In this document: positions 7,543-15,250 of the stretch, piece after piece
How the letters are laid out: every line of letters starts with the position of its first letter
Numbering within the stretch: position 1 is the first letter of the stretch
Assembly (NCBI GenBank): GCA_028688175.1
Contig: JAQTYS010000015.1
Span: forward strand, 1 to 19,799
Length of the DNA: 19,799 bases
Direction: 5' to 3'
From: Methanothrix sp.
Lineage (GTDB): Archaea > Halobacteriota > Methanosarcinia > Methanotrichales > Methanotrichaceae
Position numbers and translations under genes: made by a program
Notes under the pieces: model-generated
The model's database searches: none
The model's input: only the letters and a program-made list of their open reading frames with translations
What the model was told of the DNA's origin: nothing

Positions 7543-8118
7543 CTACAGGCCCTCTTGGTTACTGCCGGCAACTTCATTGCCGCCGGCAAGGTAGTCATCG
7601 ACGGTCTTGCGCTGCGTGGCAGGCTTTGCAGTCTTGGCAGGCTCTCCTCTGGCGTATGCGGCATCTGCCTTATCGGTATCTCCCAGCTCCGTGTAGACAT
7701 CGCCTATGCTCTCCCAGGTATATGTATTTTCAGGATCCAGGTCCAATGCCTGGGCCAAGACATCCAATGCTTCATCATATTTGCCCAGACGGGTAAGAGT
7801 CCGACCTTTGCTGGTCAGTATATTCGATGAGTCCGGCTTGAGATTCAATGCCATCTCATAATATACCAGTGCCTGATAATAGAATCCAATGTTATTCATG
7901 ACGTCACCCTGACCGGCCCAATCAAAGGCCGAGCTCGGGTCATCCTCGATTGCGCGCCCGAAGCAGCCAAAAGCTACATCGTTCTGGCCTGCTGTGACCA
8001 GATCGGCACAATCGGTTGCTTCACTCTCCAGAGGGAAATCCTGGGCTATGCAAATGCTCATGCAGCATAAAAAACAAAATATAAATCTGATTGAAAGAGA
8101 CTTGGCCTGGCTTTTCAT
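7543..8118 (-). CDS. Exported tetratricopeptide-repeat protein
   Basis: The protein has 191 residues when started at the ATG at 8118. AGGTGA lies five bases upstream (8124-8129), which decides against longer in-frame starts up to 8304. The first 25 residues (KSQAKSLSIRFIFC followed by a hydrophobic stretch ending in IAQD) look like a signal peptide that is unusually rich in cysteine. Three to four TPR units follow, for example from AFDWAGQGDVMNNIGFYY, through ILTSKGRTLTRLGKYDEALD, to TWESIGDVYTELGDTDKAD. TPRs form helical scaffolds for protein binding. The last 30 residues are low-complexity. It has no partner gene nearby and no more specific function can be assigned. Confidence 0.85.
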   Translation of the reverse strand: MKSQAKSLSIRFIFCFLCCMSICIAQDFPLESEATDCADLVTAGQNDVAFGCFGRAIEDDPSSAFDWAGQGDVMNNIGFYYQALVYYEMALNLKPDSSNILTSKGRTLTRLGKYDEALDVLAQALDLDPENTYTWESIGDVYTELGDTDKADAAYARGEPAKTAKPATQRKTVDDYLAGGNEVAGSNQEGL

Positions 8119-8165
8119 TCCCGTCACCTGTATACATTGCGTATTGTCTTTGATATAGAAGTGCG

Positions 8166-8180
8166 TTTTATGTATATCAA
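8166..8180 (-). promoter_or_regulatory. TATA-like element upstream of the TPR gene
   Basis: On the minus strand this reads TTGATATACATAAAA. It lies about 50 nt before the ATG at 8118, leaving room for a short leader with the AGGTGA site. A second TATATC near 8150-8160 is an alternative. The rest of the 154-nt gap (8119-8272) shows only a short T-run that could end the HIT transcript. Confidence 0.35.
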
Positions 8181-8272
8181 TTCTGCCAAGCAGAGAAACA
8201 GAAGTACAGGCAACAAAAAGCGTGATCGAACGCTGCCCTGCTAAGCGCCCATCTGCCGCATGAACTCTCTTT

Positions 8273-8773
8273 TTACTTCGTCTTATCTTTCCCAAGGCCC
8301 TCAAGAGCCGCTTTCAGCTTCTTGTAAGTCGCAGCCAGCGCCTCAGATATCACCCTGTTGTCGGACAGCACAGGCATGAAATTGGTATCCCCATTCCAGC
8401 GGGGCACGATATGCAGATGTATGTGATCGGCAACACCTGCTCCCCCCACCAGGCCCATGTTAATTCCCAGATTAAAGCCGTCTGGGCGCATGGTCCTCTT
8501 GAGCAGATCCACGCATAGATCGGCGAGCTGCATCATCTCCTGCTGCTCCTCTGCCGCCCAGCCAGATAGGGTAGCAGTGTGCCGGTAGGGGACAACCATC
8601 ATATGACCGTTGTTGTAGGGAAAAGCATTGAGGATGATGAAGTGATACTTGCCCCGGTAAAGAATATAGTTGTCTTCATCCTTATTCTCGGCGGGCTTAT
8701 CGCAGAATATGCAGCCCTTCGGCTTTGCGCTTAAGATGTAATCGATTCTCCAGGGGGCCCATAAATTTTCCAT
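8273..8773 (-). CDS. HIT-family nucleotide hydrolase or phosphorylase
   Basis: The 166-residue protein has the histidine-triad motif HIHLHIV with His117, His119 and His121, the middle of which is the usual nucleophile. An N-terminal CIFC (residues 21-24) is a half zinc site found in many HIT proteins. The long form with the WAPWRIDYI start and the sequence RWNGDTNFMPVL after the triad resembles Ap4A hydrolase or phosphorylase-like HIT enzymes (FHIT branch), which cleave dinucleoside polyphosphates or nucleoside phosphoramidates. The exact substrate is not shown. GAGGAG at the end of purN serves as ribosome binding site. Only one base separates it from the purN stop, so the two are probably co-transcribed. 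Confidence 0.9.
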   Translation of the reverse strand: MENLWAPWRIDYILSAKPKGCIFCDKPAENKDEDNYILYRGKYHFIILNAFPYNNGHMMVVPYRHTATLSGWAAEEQQEMMQLADLCVDLLKRTMRPDGFNLGINMGLVGGAGVADHIHLHIVPRWNGDTNFMPVLSDNRVISEALAATYKKLKAALEGLGKDKTK

Positions 8774-8774
8774 G

Positions 8775-9401
8775 CTATTTCTCCTCAGACTTCTCCTCAG
8801 TCTGCCAGACCAGCGTTCTTCCCTGCACTTTGGGCTTTCCCTCTATAAACATCTTTATCGCTCTGGGATAGGCTTTGTACTCTGCCCTCTGAATTCTGGC
8901 CTTGAGGCTATCATGAGTATCGTTCTTTAAAACGCGAACCGGCCTCTGGTAGATGATGGGGCCGTGGTCTACGTCCTCATCCACGATGTGAACCGTCGTT
9001 CCCGTCCATCTCACTCCGTAATCCAGGGCCTGAGAGAAGGCATCCATACCCCGAAACGATGGCAGAAGAGCGGGATGGATATTCAGGATCCGGTCTTTGT
9101 AATAGCGAACGAACAGAGGAGACAAAATCCTCATGTATCCTGTAAGAACTACCAACTCTACGCCCTTTGCATCCAGCTGGGCGATGAGCAACTTATCGTA
9201 CTCCTCCCGGCCAAGGCCAGCAGGATCGATAAAATGGGCGGGAACGCCATACTCCCTGGCGATCCTAAGAGCCCCTGCATCCGACTGATCGGCCAGGACT
9301 ATTCCCACCCGGGCAGGCAGCCGACCGCTGCGCTCTTCCTGCAGAATGTAGCGCAGATTCTCTCCCCGCCCCGAGGATATAACGCCTACTGTGGTTGTCA
9401 A
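8775..9401 (-). CDS. purN: Phosphoribosylglycinamide formyltransferase
   Basis: The 208-residue enzyme transfers a formyl group from a folate or pterin carrier to GAR, the third step of purine synthesis. The N-terminal SSGRGENL binds the phosphate. The catalytic trio is well placed: Asn107 and His109 in NIHPALLPSF and Asp145 in DEDVDHGPI, nearly the E. coli numbering (106, 108, 144). The start appears to be TTG at 9399-9401, because no ATG or GTG fits in frame and no Shine-Dalgarno site precedes it. An AT-rich stretch 20-35 nt upstream (around 9417-9432) could be a TATA box for a leaderless transcript. It is followed directly by the HIT gene. Confidence 0.93.
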   Translation of the reverse strand: MTTTVGVISSGRGENLRYILQEERSGRLPARVGIVLADQSDAGALRIAREYGVPAHFIDPAGLGREEYDKLLIAQLDAKGVELVVLTGYMRILSPLFVRYYKDRILNIHPALLPSFRGMDAFSQALDYGVRWTGTTVHIVDEDVDHGPIIYQRPVRVLKNDTHDSLKARIQRAEYKAYPRAIKMFIEGKPKVQGRTLVWQTEEKSEEK

Positions 9402-9427
9402 GGTGAGTATCTCACAAAATTTTTATT

Positions 9428-9697
9428 TTATTTGCCAATGGTGATTTCAATTGCTGAGACATTGGTCACACCCCGCTCGGTATTCAGAGCCTCCGTGGAA
9501 ATGGAGATGCCCTTCACAGTGACATCCGACAGAAAGCGAGACCTTGAAACCTCTGCCACATCCACCGCCCGGGAGATCGCCTGGCCCCTGGCCATGATCC
9601 TGACATCCTTAGCGCCGTTGTTGAACTGGGTAACCACAGCCAGCACGTAGTTCATCACCGGCTTATTGCCGACGAACACGACATCATTTTCAGCCAT
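9428..9697 (-). CDS. alba: DNA/RNA-binding chromatin protein Alba
   Basis: The 89-residue protein is an abundant archaeal nucleic-acid binder that forms dimers and coats DNA and RNA. It begins MAENDVVFVGNKPVMNYVLA; Lys12 in NKPVMNY lies in the conserved binding loop whose lysine is acetylated in Sulfolobus Alba. The second signature is ARGQAISRAVDVAEVSRSRF (37-55). An earlier in-frame ATG at 9748 would add 17 residues, but AGGTGAT at 9704-9710 sits six bases before 9697 and the family starts here. It lies between bud32 and purN, 26 nt before the latter. A TTTATGTAT stretch near 9742-9754 may be its promoter. Confidence 0.95.
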   Translation of the reverse strand: MAENDVVFVGNKPVMNYVLAVVTQFNNGAKDVRIMARGQAISRAVDVAEVSRSRFLSDVTVKGISISTEALNTERGVTNVSAIEITIGK

Positions 9698-9802
9698 TGG
9701 GATATCACCTTGGGATTTAAATTGAAGGTAACCAATCATTTCATACATAAAGTTGCTGATGATGGATTTGATGATGAAATTCGCAAAGCCTCCGACCCGC
9801 CT

Positions 9803-10375
9803 TTAGAGGTATCTGCCTCGCGCCTTGATCTCCTTGACCCTCTGCAAGACAGCATCCGCCTGAGAATAGATGCGGGCATATCCAACCACAAACGCCTCTA
9901 TCAATTCTTGGGGCTGGTCGTGGGTGCTCTCCAGGGTCTGGAAGTAGACATGCACATCCACCCCCTGCGCTTCCACAGTCTTCTCGTAAAATGACAGGCC
10001 GAAGTCGATGAGGCAGATCTTGCCGCGTGTAATTATCATATTGGAGGTGGTCAGATCCCCATGAACAATCCCTCCGCGGTGCAGCTTTCCTACCGTCTCC
10101 CCCACCATCTCGGACAGCTCCGGGTTGATCACATCCTTCAGCTTCTCGCCCACCACTCTCTCCATTCTGAGATCAAAGCGAGATACATCGCAAATAATGG
10201 GCGTGAGAACCCCGTGCCTGCGGGCATCGGACATGATCCTGGCTTCCCGCAGCGTCCTCTCCTGCCGAATACGTTCATCGAGTGCCGGCTGGCGGTAACT
10301 CTTGGGTAGCCGCTCCTTCTTGACTACTCCATTCTCTAGTGTTATGACAGCTTCTGCGCCTCTGCCTATCTCCAT
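9803..10375 (-). CDS. bud32: KEOPS-associated kinase/ATPase Bud32
   Basis: The 190-residue protein is a minimal RIO-like kinase of the KEOPS tRNA-t6A complex, where it acts as an ATPase needed for activity. The ATG at 10375 is chosen because GRGAEAVI, the nucleotide-binding loop, follows at residues 4-11. AGAGG precedes it. Lys19 or Lys20 is the probable ATP-binding lysine, VHGDLTTSN (104-112) holds catalytic Asp107 and Asn112, and DFG is at 124-126. The protein ends in the typical basic tail RGRYL. It is a stand-alone form, not fused to Kae1 as in some archaea. It overlaps the upstream DUF1786 gene by 10 nt. Confidence 0.93.
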   Translation of the reverse strand: MEIGRGAEAVITLENGVVKKERLPKSYRQPALDERIRQERTLREARIMSDARRHGVLTPIICDVSRFDLRMERVVGEKLKDVINPELSEMVGETVGKLHRGGIVHGDLTTSNMIITRGKICLIDFGLSFYEKTVEAQGVDVHVYFQTLESTHDQPQELIEAFVVGYARIYSQADAVLQRVKEIKARGRYL

Positions 10376-11403
10376 AAATCCTCTTTTCTCTTCCAGGCGT
10401 TTACCAGCCCAATGCAACCCGTGATCATCATATCACCGCCGGGAGCTGCCGCCTTTGCGCCCTTCAGGGCACCGCTGCCAAGAAACGCCTGCCGGCGCGG
10501 GCCGGTGACCAGCGTTGTCTCTATCTCGCCGGGAACGCTATCGATATAGGTCCCGTGGCCGCCATCCTCGAAGACATCACTGCTCTTTAATGTTCCGTTG
10601 CACAGCTTTTCTGTGAACTGCCCCAACTTTTCCAGAGAAAGCTCAGAGGTGTGGTGCTCGAAGATGGCAGTGATCCGGCCCTCAGCCAGGATGGCGGCCA
10701 CAGTATGACCGTTTCCGAAATTGATAATGAGCGCCGGCGACTCGTCCGGCAGATCGAGAGCCGCCCCAAATATAGCTGCCGGGCCGGTGTCCATGAGAAG
10801 CGGCTTTATTCCTGCTCCCAGCAGAGCACCCTGCACGGCCAGCATCCTGGTCATGGCCGCCGGAGGCTGCCGGTAAGCGAAAGCCTCCAGTCTCCCGCCA
10901 GAGCGGATGGCATCAGTCAGATGCTCAAAACGAACCAGACGGTTTGACCGCTCTGGAGAAAAGCCATGATCCTGTACGGCTACAGCCATATCCGCGGGCA
11001 GATCGATATCGAAGATCTGCAGGGCACGATCCAGCGCGGCAATGTCTATATCCCCTGTTTCAATGACCTGCGCCCCGATGGGTGCCTCCTCTTGAATCGT
11101 GACGCCCAAAGCCGCTACGCGCTCCAAATTATCATTAATAGTTGCCGCAGCCGAAGGCGTGGCAAAAACCTTCAGTCCCGCGGCCAGATGCCATCTCACC
11201 GCGGCAGTGGATGCTCCTCCACCCATTGTCGGACCCTGTAAGAAAACATCTCTCCCCGCAAGACGGGCCCGATTGATCCTGTTTCCCACAAGGATGGTTT
11301 GGCTGGGCAAGACCATCTTGGTCGAGCCTTCCAAGGACACTTCATCAGAGTAGAGCAGGATGTCCTGGGTGCCTGCCCCTACATCAATAGCCAAGAGCGA
11401 CAT
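10366..11403 (-). CDS. DUF1786 family protein with ASKHA-like ATPase fold
   Basis: The 345-residue protein matches the archaeal DUF1786 family, sometimes loosely labelled a pyruvate formate-lyase activating-enzyme-like protein. It has no radical-SAM CxxxCxxC motif. It starts LAIDVGAGTQDIL, the phosphate-1 motif of actin/Hsp70/sugar-kinase folds. LIINFGNGHTVAAIL (226-239) is the second phosphate loop, and GGG and GGHGT segments could complete the nucleotide site. No substrate is known to me. GAAGG precedes the ATG at 11403. The stop overlaps the bud32 start by 10 nt, so the two proteins are probably made together. This is notable because Kae1, the usual partner of Bud32, has the same fold. Confidence 0.8.
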   Translation of the reverse strand: MSLLAIDVGAGTQDILLYSDEVSLEGSTKMVLPSQTILVGNRINRARLAGRDVFLQGPTMGGGASTAAVRWHLAAGLKVFATPSAAATINDNLERVAALGVTIQEEAPIGAQVIETGDIDIAALDRALQIFDIDLPADMAVAVQDHGFSPERSNRLVRFEHLTDAIRSGGRLEAFAYRQPPAAMTRMLAVQGALLGAGIKPLLMDTGPAAIFGAALDLPDESPALIINFGNGHTVAAILAEGRITAIFEHHTSELSLEKLGQFTEKLCNGTLKSSDVFEDGGHGTYIDSVPGEIETTLVTGPRRQAFLGSGALKGAKAAAPGGDMMITGCIGLVNAWKRKEDLWR

Positions 11404-11461
11404 AGATATTCCTTCTCGGAAGATGGTAAAAATTTTATCCTAGGCCATAAGGGAAAATAGC
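11404..11461. promoter_or_regulatory. Divergent promoter region between DUF1786 and the MoaB-like gene
   Basis: Only 58 bases separate two divergent starts. The centre reads AAAATTTTATCC (about 11429-11440). In the plus direction ATTTTATCC is a TATA-like element about 25-30 nt before the MoaB-like ATG, whose AAGGGA site is at 11449-11454. In the minus direction GGATAAAATTTT is a TATA-like element about 30 nt before the DUF1786 ATG. One AT-rich block may therefore serve both genes. Confidence 0.5.
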
Positions 11462-11935
11462 ATGATCATAGATGTAGTGGTCGCGAGCACATCCCGCTTT
11501 CAAAAATTTGGACGGGTGAGCTCTCCAGAGGAGGCAGAGGATCTATCCGGCAAGGTGATCTTGGAGATGATCAAAGCGGCAGGACATTCTGCCCGCTACT
11601 CTCTTTTGCCGGACGGATTTGTGCTGCGTGAAGCAGTAGAGAAGAGCAATGCAGATGCGATTATTATCTGCGGCGGCACCGGGCTTACTCATCTGGACCT
11701 AACTCTGGAAGCCATTGAGCCGCTCTTCGAAAAGACTCTTCCCGGATTTGGCGAGATCTTTCGCTACAAGAGCCTGGATGAGGTAGGCCTTCGCGCCATG
11801 CTCACCAGAGCTGCGGCTGGAGTCTATCATGGAAGACCGGTCTTCTGTTTGCCTGGATCGCCGGGCGCAGCGCGCCTGGGGCTGGATCTCATACTCCAAG
11901 AAATAGATCATATTATCGGGCATATAAGAGAATAA
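11462..11935 (+). CDS. MoaB/MogA-family molybdopterin biosynthesis protein
   Basis: The 157-residue protein has the molybdopterin-binding fold of MoaB/MogA, which adenylates molybdopterin before metal insertion. GGTGLTHLD (71-79) is the signature loop with the key Asp79. LPGFGEIFR (93-101) and LPGSPGAA (130-137) are the other conserved loops. The family usually reads GGTGxxxRDxTPEA; here Arg is replaced by Leu and Pro by Leu (HLDLTLEA), so activity is likely but the loop is atypical. Methanogens need molybdenum or tungsten pterin for formylmethanofuran dehydrogenase. It stands alone between a divergent promoter and a 106-nt gap. Whether it is the MoaB or the MogA type is undecided. Confidence 0.88.
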   Translation: MIIDVVVASTSRFQKFGRVSSPEEAEDLSGKVILEMIKAAGHSARYSLLPDGFVLREAVEKSNADAIIICGGTGLTHLDLTLEAIEPLFEKTLPGFGEIFRYKSLDEVGLRAMLTRAAAGVYHGRPVFCLPGSPGAARLGLDLILQEIDHIIGHIRE

Positions 11936-11950
11936 AATGAAAAAATAATA

Positions 11951-11970
11951 TTTATCTTATTAATTTTTAT
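11951..11970 (+). terminator. T-rich termination region after the MoaB-like gene
   Basis: The stretch holds several T clusters ending in TTTTTATT about 15-35 nt after the stop codon and has no hairpin. It is compatible with archaeal oligo-T termination before the CBS operon promoter. It is weak, and read-through is possible. Confidence 0.3.
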
Positions 11971-11984
11971 TGGGCCACAGTAGC

Positions 11985-11994
11985 CTTTTATATC
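11985..11994 (+). promoter_or_regulatory. TATA box of the CBS operon
   Basis: TTTTATATCA lies about 50 nt before the first CBS gene. A start site near 12015 would leave a leader of about 27 nt that holds the AGGGAG ribosome binding site at 12025-12030. It is the only clear promoter seen for the seven-gene block down to 18414. Confidence 0.5.
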
Positions 11995-12041
11995 ATTAGC
12001 ACTCTGATAAGGATATAGAGCTATAGGGAGACAGTTGGCCA

Positions 12042-12596
12042 ATGGAGACAGAGATTCCAGTGCGAGATATCATGACCAGGCCAGTGATCACAGCTGATGC
12101 CGAGCTGGACATTTTAAGCGCCGCTAAGAAGATGGGCTCGGCCAACGTGGGCAGTTTGATCATAATATCCGGCGACAAGCCCACCGGTATTCTGACGGAA
12201 AGGGATCTGGTAAAGAAGGTGTTAGCCCAGGGAACAGACCCCAGAAGTTTAAAGGTGGCAGAGATCATGAGTTCTCCCGTAGTCTCCATTGAACCTGATG
12301 CCAGCCTGCGCGAAGCCGCTGCCTTGATGCTTCGCTCCGGTGTTAAGCGACTGCCAGTGATCTTCCAGGGAAAGCTCGTAGGTATAATCACAGATACGGA
12401 TCTCGTATCTGGTTCCTCCCTCGGTTTGAATGAAATTTTAAGCGATCTATTGGAGATGCACAAAGAGAGCATCCATTTCGAACAGCCTCGGGGGGTGGTA
12501 CGAGGCATCTGTGAGGTTTGCGGCCAGCTCTCAGATACCCTGGAGAGCGTAAATGGAGAACTGCTCTGCTGGAGCTGCAGGGACGGAAATAGGTAA
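12042..12596 (+). CDS. CBS-pair protein with C-terminal zinc ribbon
   Basis: The 184-residue protein has two CBS domains in tandem (about 6-62 and 71-128), each with the usual IMTRPVIT / IMSSPVVS start and a GILTERDL / GIITDTDL end, so they can form one Bateman module for an adenosyl ligand such as AMP, ATP or SAM. After a linker a small zinc ribbon follows: C157, C160, C176, C179. The ribbon suggests contact with nucleic acid or another protein and is absent from the four CBS proteins downstream. AGGGAG lies 11 bases before the ATG. It is the first gene of the operon, 40 nt before the next. Confidence 0.9.
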   Translation: METEIPVRDIMTRPVITADAELDILSAAKKMGSANVGSLIIISGDKPTGILTERDLVKKVLAQGTDPRSLKVAEIMSSPVVSIEPDASLREAAALMLRSGVKRLPVIFQGKLVGIITDTDLVSGSSLGLNEILSDLLEMHKESIHFEQPRGVVRGICEVCGQLSDTLESVNGELLCWSCRDGNR

Positions 12597-12636
12597 GAAA
12601 GATCATTAATTATTGCTGGACAGCAGGGGAATAATA

Positions 12637-13413
12637 ATGTTAGTAGAAGATATTTTGTCCAGAGATCCTCTATACGTAGAGGATTCAACTTTTCTGACCA
12701 AGGCACGTCAGATGATCCGAGACAACCATGTGCGCGCACTACCGGTTGTGAACAGCAAAGGAACAGTTGTCGGAATCGTAACCAACCAGGATATGCTGCG
12801 TGTGACCTCGACCAAGTCCAATGTGACTGTATCAGGTTATGTGGTGAAGGTTCCCACTGTGACAAAGCAGATGGATATCCTTGATGCCGCCCGACTCATG
12901 CTCAAAGAAAAGATACCTCTGCTCCCGGTGGTTGCATCTGAGGGTACGCCAAAGCTAGAGGGTGTTGTCAGCCTGCTCGATGTCTTCATGAATATTGATT
13001 TGCAGAGTGCGCCACAGAGGCCCGTATCAGAGATTATGACCAGGAAGGTGGTAACCACCCGCCCGGACGACCCTATAACCAAAATATGGGATCTGATGGT
13101 CGAGAAAGATTTCACAGGCCTTCCGGTGGTAAAAGACGACAAGCTCATAGGAATGATCACAAGATTCGATATGCTAAAAGGTACAGCCAGAATCGGCAAG
13201 GAGAGTGAAAGAAGACCGGCGGACTCGATGCAAATGCCTGTAGAGAAATTTATGAGTTCGCCATTGTATAGCATAAAGCCGGAAGACAGCGTCAGAACGG
13301 CCATCGAACTGATGCTCAAGCACAAAGTAGGCAGAATGTCCGTGGTGGACGGAGAAGAGCTCGTAGGAATTGTAGATAGAAGCGATTTAATCAAAAGCTA
13401 CCTTGGTGAATAG
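12637..13413 (+). CDS. Protein with four CBS domains (CBS gene 2)
   Basis: The 258-residue protein consists of four CBS domains and almost nothing else. The domains begin near residues 1, 65, 127 and 197; typical pieces are RALPVVNSKGTVVGIVTNQD, EIMTRKVVTTRP and GLPVVKDDKLIGMITRFD. Four domains make two Bateman modules, usually with pseudo-twofold symmetry and up to two to four ligand sites. The start at 12637 is preferred over a TTG at 12613 because AGGGGA sits six bases upstream. Only two bases separate its stop from the next gene. The likely role is sensing of adenine nucleotides or SAM; no effector domain is present. Confidence 0.9.
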   Translation: MLVEDILSRDPLYVEDSTFLTKARQMIRDNHVRALPVVNSKGTVVGIVTNQDMLRVTSTKSNVTVSGYVVKVPTVTKQMDILDAARLMLKEKIPLLPVVASEGTPKLEGVVSLLDVFMNIDLQSAPQRPVSEIMTRKVVTTRPDDPITKIWDLMVEKDFTGLPVVKDDKLIGMITRFDMLKGTARIGKESERRPADSMQMPVEKFMSSPLYSIKPEDSVRTAIELMLKHKVGRMSVVDGEELVGIVDRSDLIKSYLGE

Positions 13414-13415
13414 AG

Positions 13416-14393
13416 ATGAGCAAAGGGCCAACAACGGGAAAAGAAGTAACAAGGATTCCGCAAAAGAACGATCGCATGCCTGTAGCCCCTGGATCGGGTG
13501 ATCGAGGACCTTTACAATTCGACTCCCGGCTCGCCAAGCGGGCGAGCGATGTAGTGGGTGTAGCCTCGCCTGATGTTGTCACCGTTCCGCCCACTACTAC
13601 CATCATGAGCGCCATAAAGACAATGACCTTCTATGGCTTTTCCAGGCTTCCTATCGCTGATCCGGGCACAAAGAGGCTGATTGGCTTTGTAACCTCAGTG
13701 GATGTGGTGGACTTTCTAGGCGGAGGACTGCGGCATAATCTCTTGCGAGAGAAATATGGTGGAAACATCTTCACCGCCATAAATGCCGATATCACGGAGA
13801 TCATGAGCACGCGCCTCACCTATGCCGGCGACAAAGCCTCTTTAAACGACGTCTTGAAGCTGATGTACGAGAAAAACGTAGGTGGCCTTCCTATCTGCGA
13901 TGATGATATCCGCATCAAGGCTATAATTACCGAAGAGGACTTTGTTCGCTTCTGCCGGGGCCTGGAGACCGGCCTTACCGTGGAAGCCTTCATGAGTCCC
14001 CATGTGGTGACGGCTCCGGCCCAAACCACCATAGAGAAGATGACCAGGATGATTATCCAGAAGGGATTTCGTCGCATGCCGGTAGTGCAGGATGGAGTTC
14101 TCATGGGCATGGTCACAGCATCGGATATCATGAAATATCTGGGTAGCGGAGATGCTTTTGAAAAGGTGGTCACCGGAGACATCGCCGAAGTAATGGATCA
14201 GCCCATCAAGAGCCTGATCAAGAGAGGCTTGCTAGCTACGGAGATGAAAGCTGACCTGGGCCACGCGGCCAGGAAGATGATGGACAATGAGATTGGATCT
14301 CTGCCTGTTATGGACAAGGGATCATTAGTGGGCATTCTAACGGAAAGAGACTACGTGAGGGCATTAGCCGAGAACAGAGGAATTCTAGCATGA
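13416..14393 (+). CDS. Protein with four CBS domains and basic N-terminal extension (CBS gene 3)
   Basis: The 325-residue protein starts with about 35 polar residues (SKGPTTGKEVTRIPQKNDRM) that resemble a disordered tail. Four CBS domains follow, near residues 42, 125, 188 and 250. The last has an insertion (IKSLIKRGLLATEMKADLG) between its first strand and helix. GGTGA six bases upstream fixes the ATG. The gene ends with an ATGA overlap into CBS gene 4. The tail and insertion are the only features that set it apart, and they may bind a partner. The ligand is unknown. Confidence 0.9.
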   Translation: MSKGPTTGKEVTRIPQKNDRMPVAPGSGDRGPLQFDSRLAKRASDVVGVASPDVVTVPPTTTIMSAIKTMTFYGFSRLPIADPGTKRLIGFVTSVDVVDFLGGGLRHNLLREKYGGNIFTAINADITEIMSTRLTYAGDKASLNDVLKLMYEKNVGGLPICDDDIRIKAIITEEDFVRFCRGLETGLTVEAFMSPHVVTAPAQTTIEKMTRMIIQKGFRRMPVVQDGVLMGMVTASDIMKYLGSGDAFEKVVTGDIAEVMDQPIKSLIKRGLLATEMKADLGHAARKMMDNEIGSLPVMDKGSLVGILTERDYVRALAENRGILA

Positions 14394-15250
14394 TAATAAA
14401 GAAAGTCAAAGATTACATGAGTGCTCCCATTTACGTCATTGAACGAAATGAGAACATTCAAAGAGCCAGGAATCTGATGTTCAAGTACTCTATTGGCAGA
14501 CTGCCTGTTATGGACGAAGGCAAGCTAGCGGGCATAGTCACCAAATATGACATCACCAACCGACTCAATCAGGCCGCTCCAGAGTGGCGCAGAAGGCCCA
14601 TCGACAAAGTACCCATCCATGTGGTAATGACTGAGAAGCCGCTCACCATATTCCCTGATGCCACCATGCCCCAGGCGGCAGAGCTTCTCATGGAAAACGG
14701 TATCTCCGGCTTGCCGGTAGAACGCGATGGCGAGATTGTGGGCATGATCACATCCCGAGACGTAATTAAGTACTTCTCAGAGCAGGATCTAAAAGCGACC
14801 GTAGGAGACATGATGAGCAAGAATGTCCTTCGTGTACACCGCCACCATACCATCGGTCACGTCCTGGAAGAGATGAATGTGCAGGGCCAGAGCCGAGCCC
14901 TGGTCTACGAGGACAACACTACTCCGGTGGGCATTGTGACCCGTTCCGGTCTTACCTTTTCCGATCTAATGGGGCCCAAGGATGAGATGGAGACCAAGAA
15001 CATCAAGATGACCCGGAAGGATAGTACTGCCGGCAGGAAGCAGTATCGCTACGTAAAGCAGATGCCTTTTGTGGCGGAGGACATCATGGCCTCACCCATT
15101 GTTACCATCGGATCGGATATGAAAGCCGTAGAGGCGAGCCGGACATTGGTCGAGAAGAACATTATCGGCATGCCGGTGATGGACCAAAATGAGGTGATTG
15201 GCTACTTCTCTGCTGATGAAATCATCGCAGAGGTCGGGAGGTGGAAGTAA
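14390..15250 (+). CDS. Protein with four CBS domains (CBS gene 4)
   Basis: The 286-residue protein holds four CBS domains, starting near residues 6, 75, 139 and 225. The third is the most divergent (VLRVHRHHTIGHVLEEM), and a charged linker of about 25 residues (DEMETKNIKMTRKDSTAGRK) separates it from the fourth. The start overlaps the previous stop (ATGA), and the stop overlaps the next start (TAATG), so translation is coupled on both sides. Family assignment is firm. No catalytic or membrane domain is present, so the output must go through partners or complex formation with the other CBS proteins. Confidence 0.9.
   Translation: MIIKKVKDYMSAPIYVIERNENIQRARNLMFKYSIGRLPVMDEGKLAGIVTKYDITNRLNQAAPEWRRRPIDKVPIHVVMTEKPLTIFPDATMPQAAELLMENGISGLPVERDGEIVGMITSRDVIKYFSEQDLKATVGDMMSKNVLRVHRHHTIGHVLEEMNVQGQSRALVYEDNTTPVGIVTRSGLTFSDLMGPKDEMETKNIKMTRKDSTAGRKQYRYVKQMPFVAEDIMASPIVTIGSDMKAVEASRTLVEKNIIGMPVMDQNEVIGYFSADEIIAEVGRWK

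Noticed and set aside
8119..8304. Longer TPR protein starting at 8304 and overlapping the HIT gene
   Set aside because: The AGGTGA site and signal peptide clearly start at 8118, and the upstream part has no coding character.
9755..9785. Two TGATGA (C-box-like) repeats between alba and bud32, possible C/D box sRNA
   Set aside because: No properly spaced CTGA D box follows, so the C/D pattern is incomplete. The repeats are short and may be chance.
11996..12865. Minus-strand open frame of 289 codons opposite the first CBS genes
   Set aside because: The plus strand holds two well-supported CBS genes with ribosome binding sites. The antisense product is serine- and proline-rich low-complexity sequence, typical of a shadow frame.
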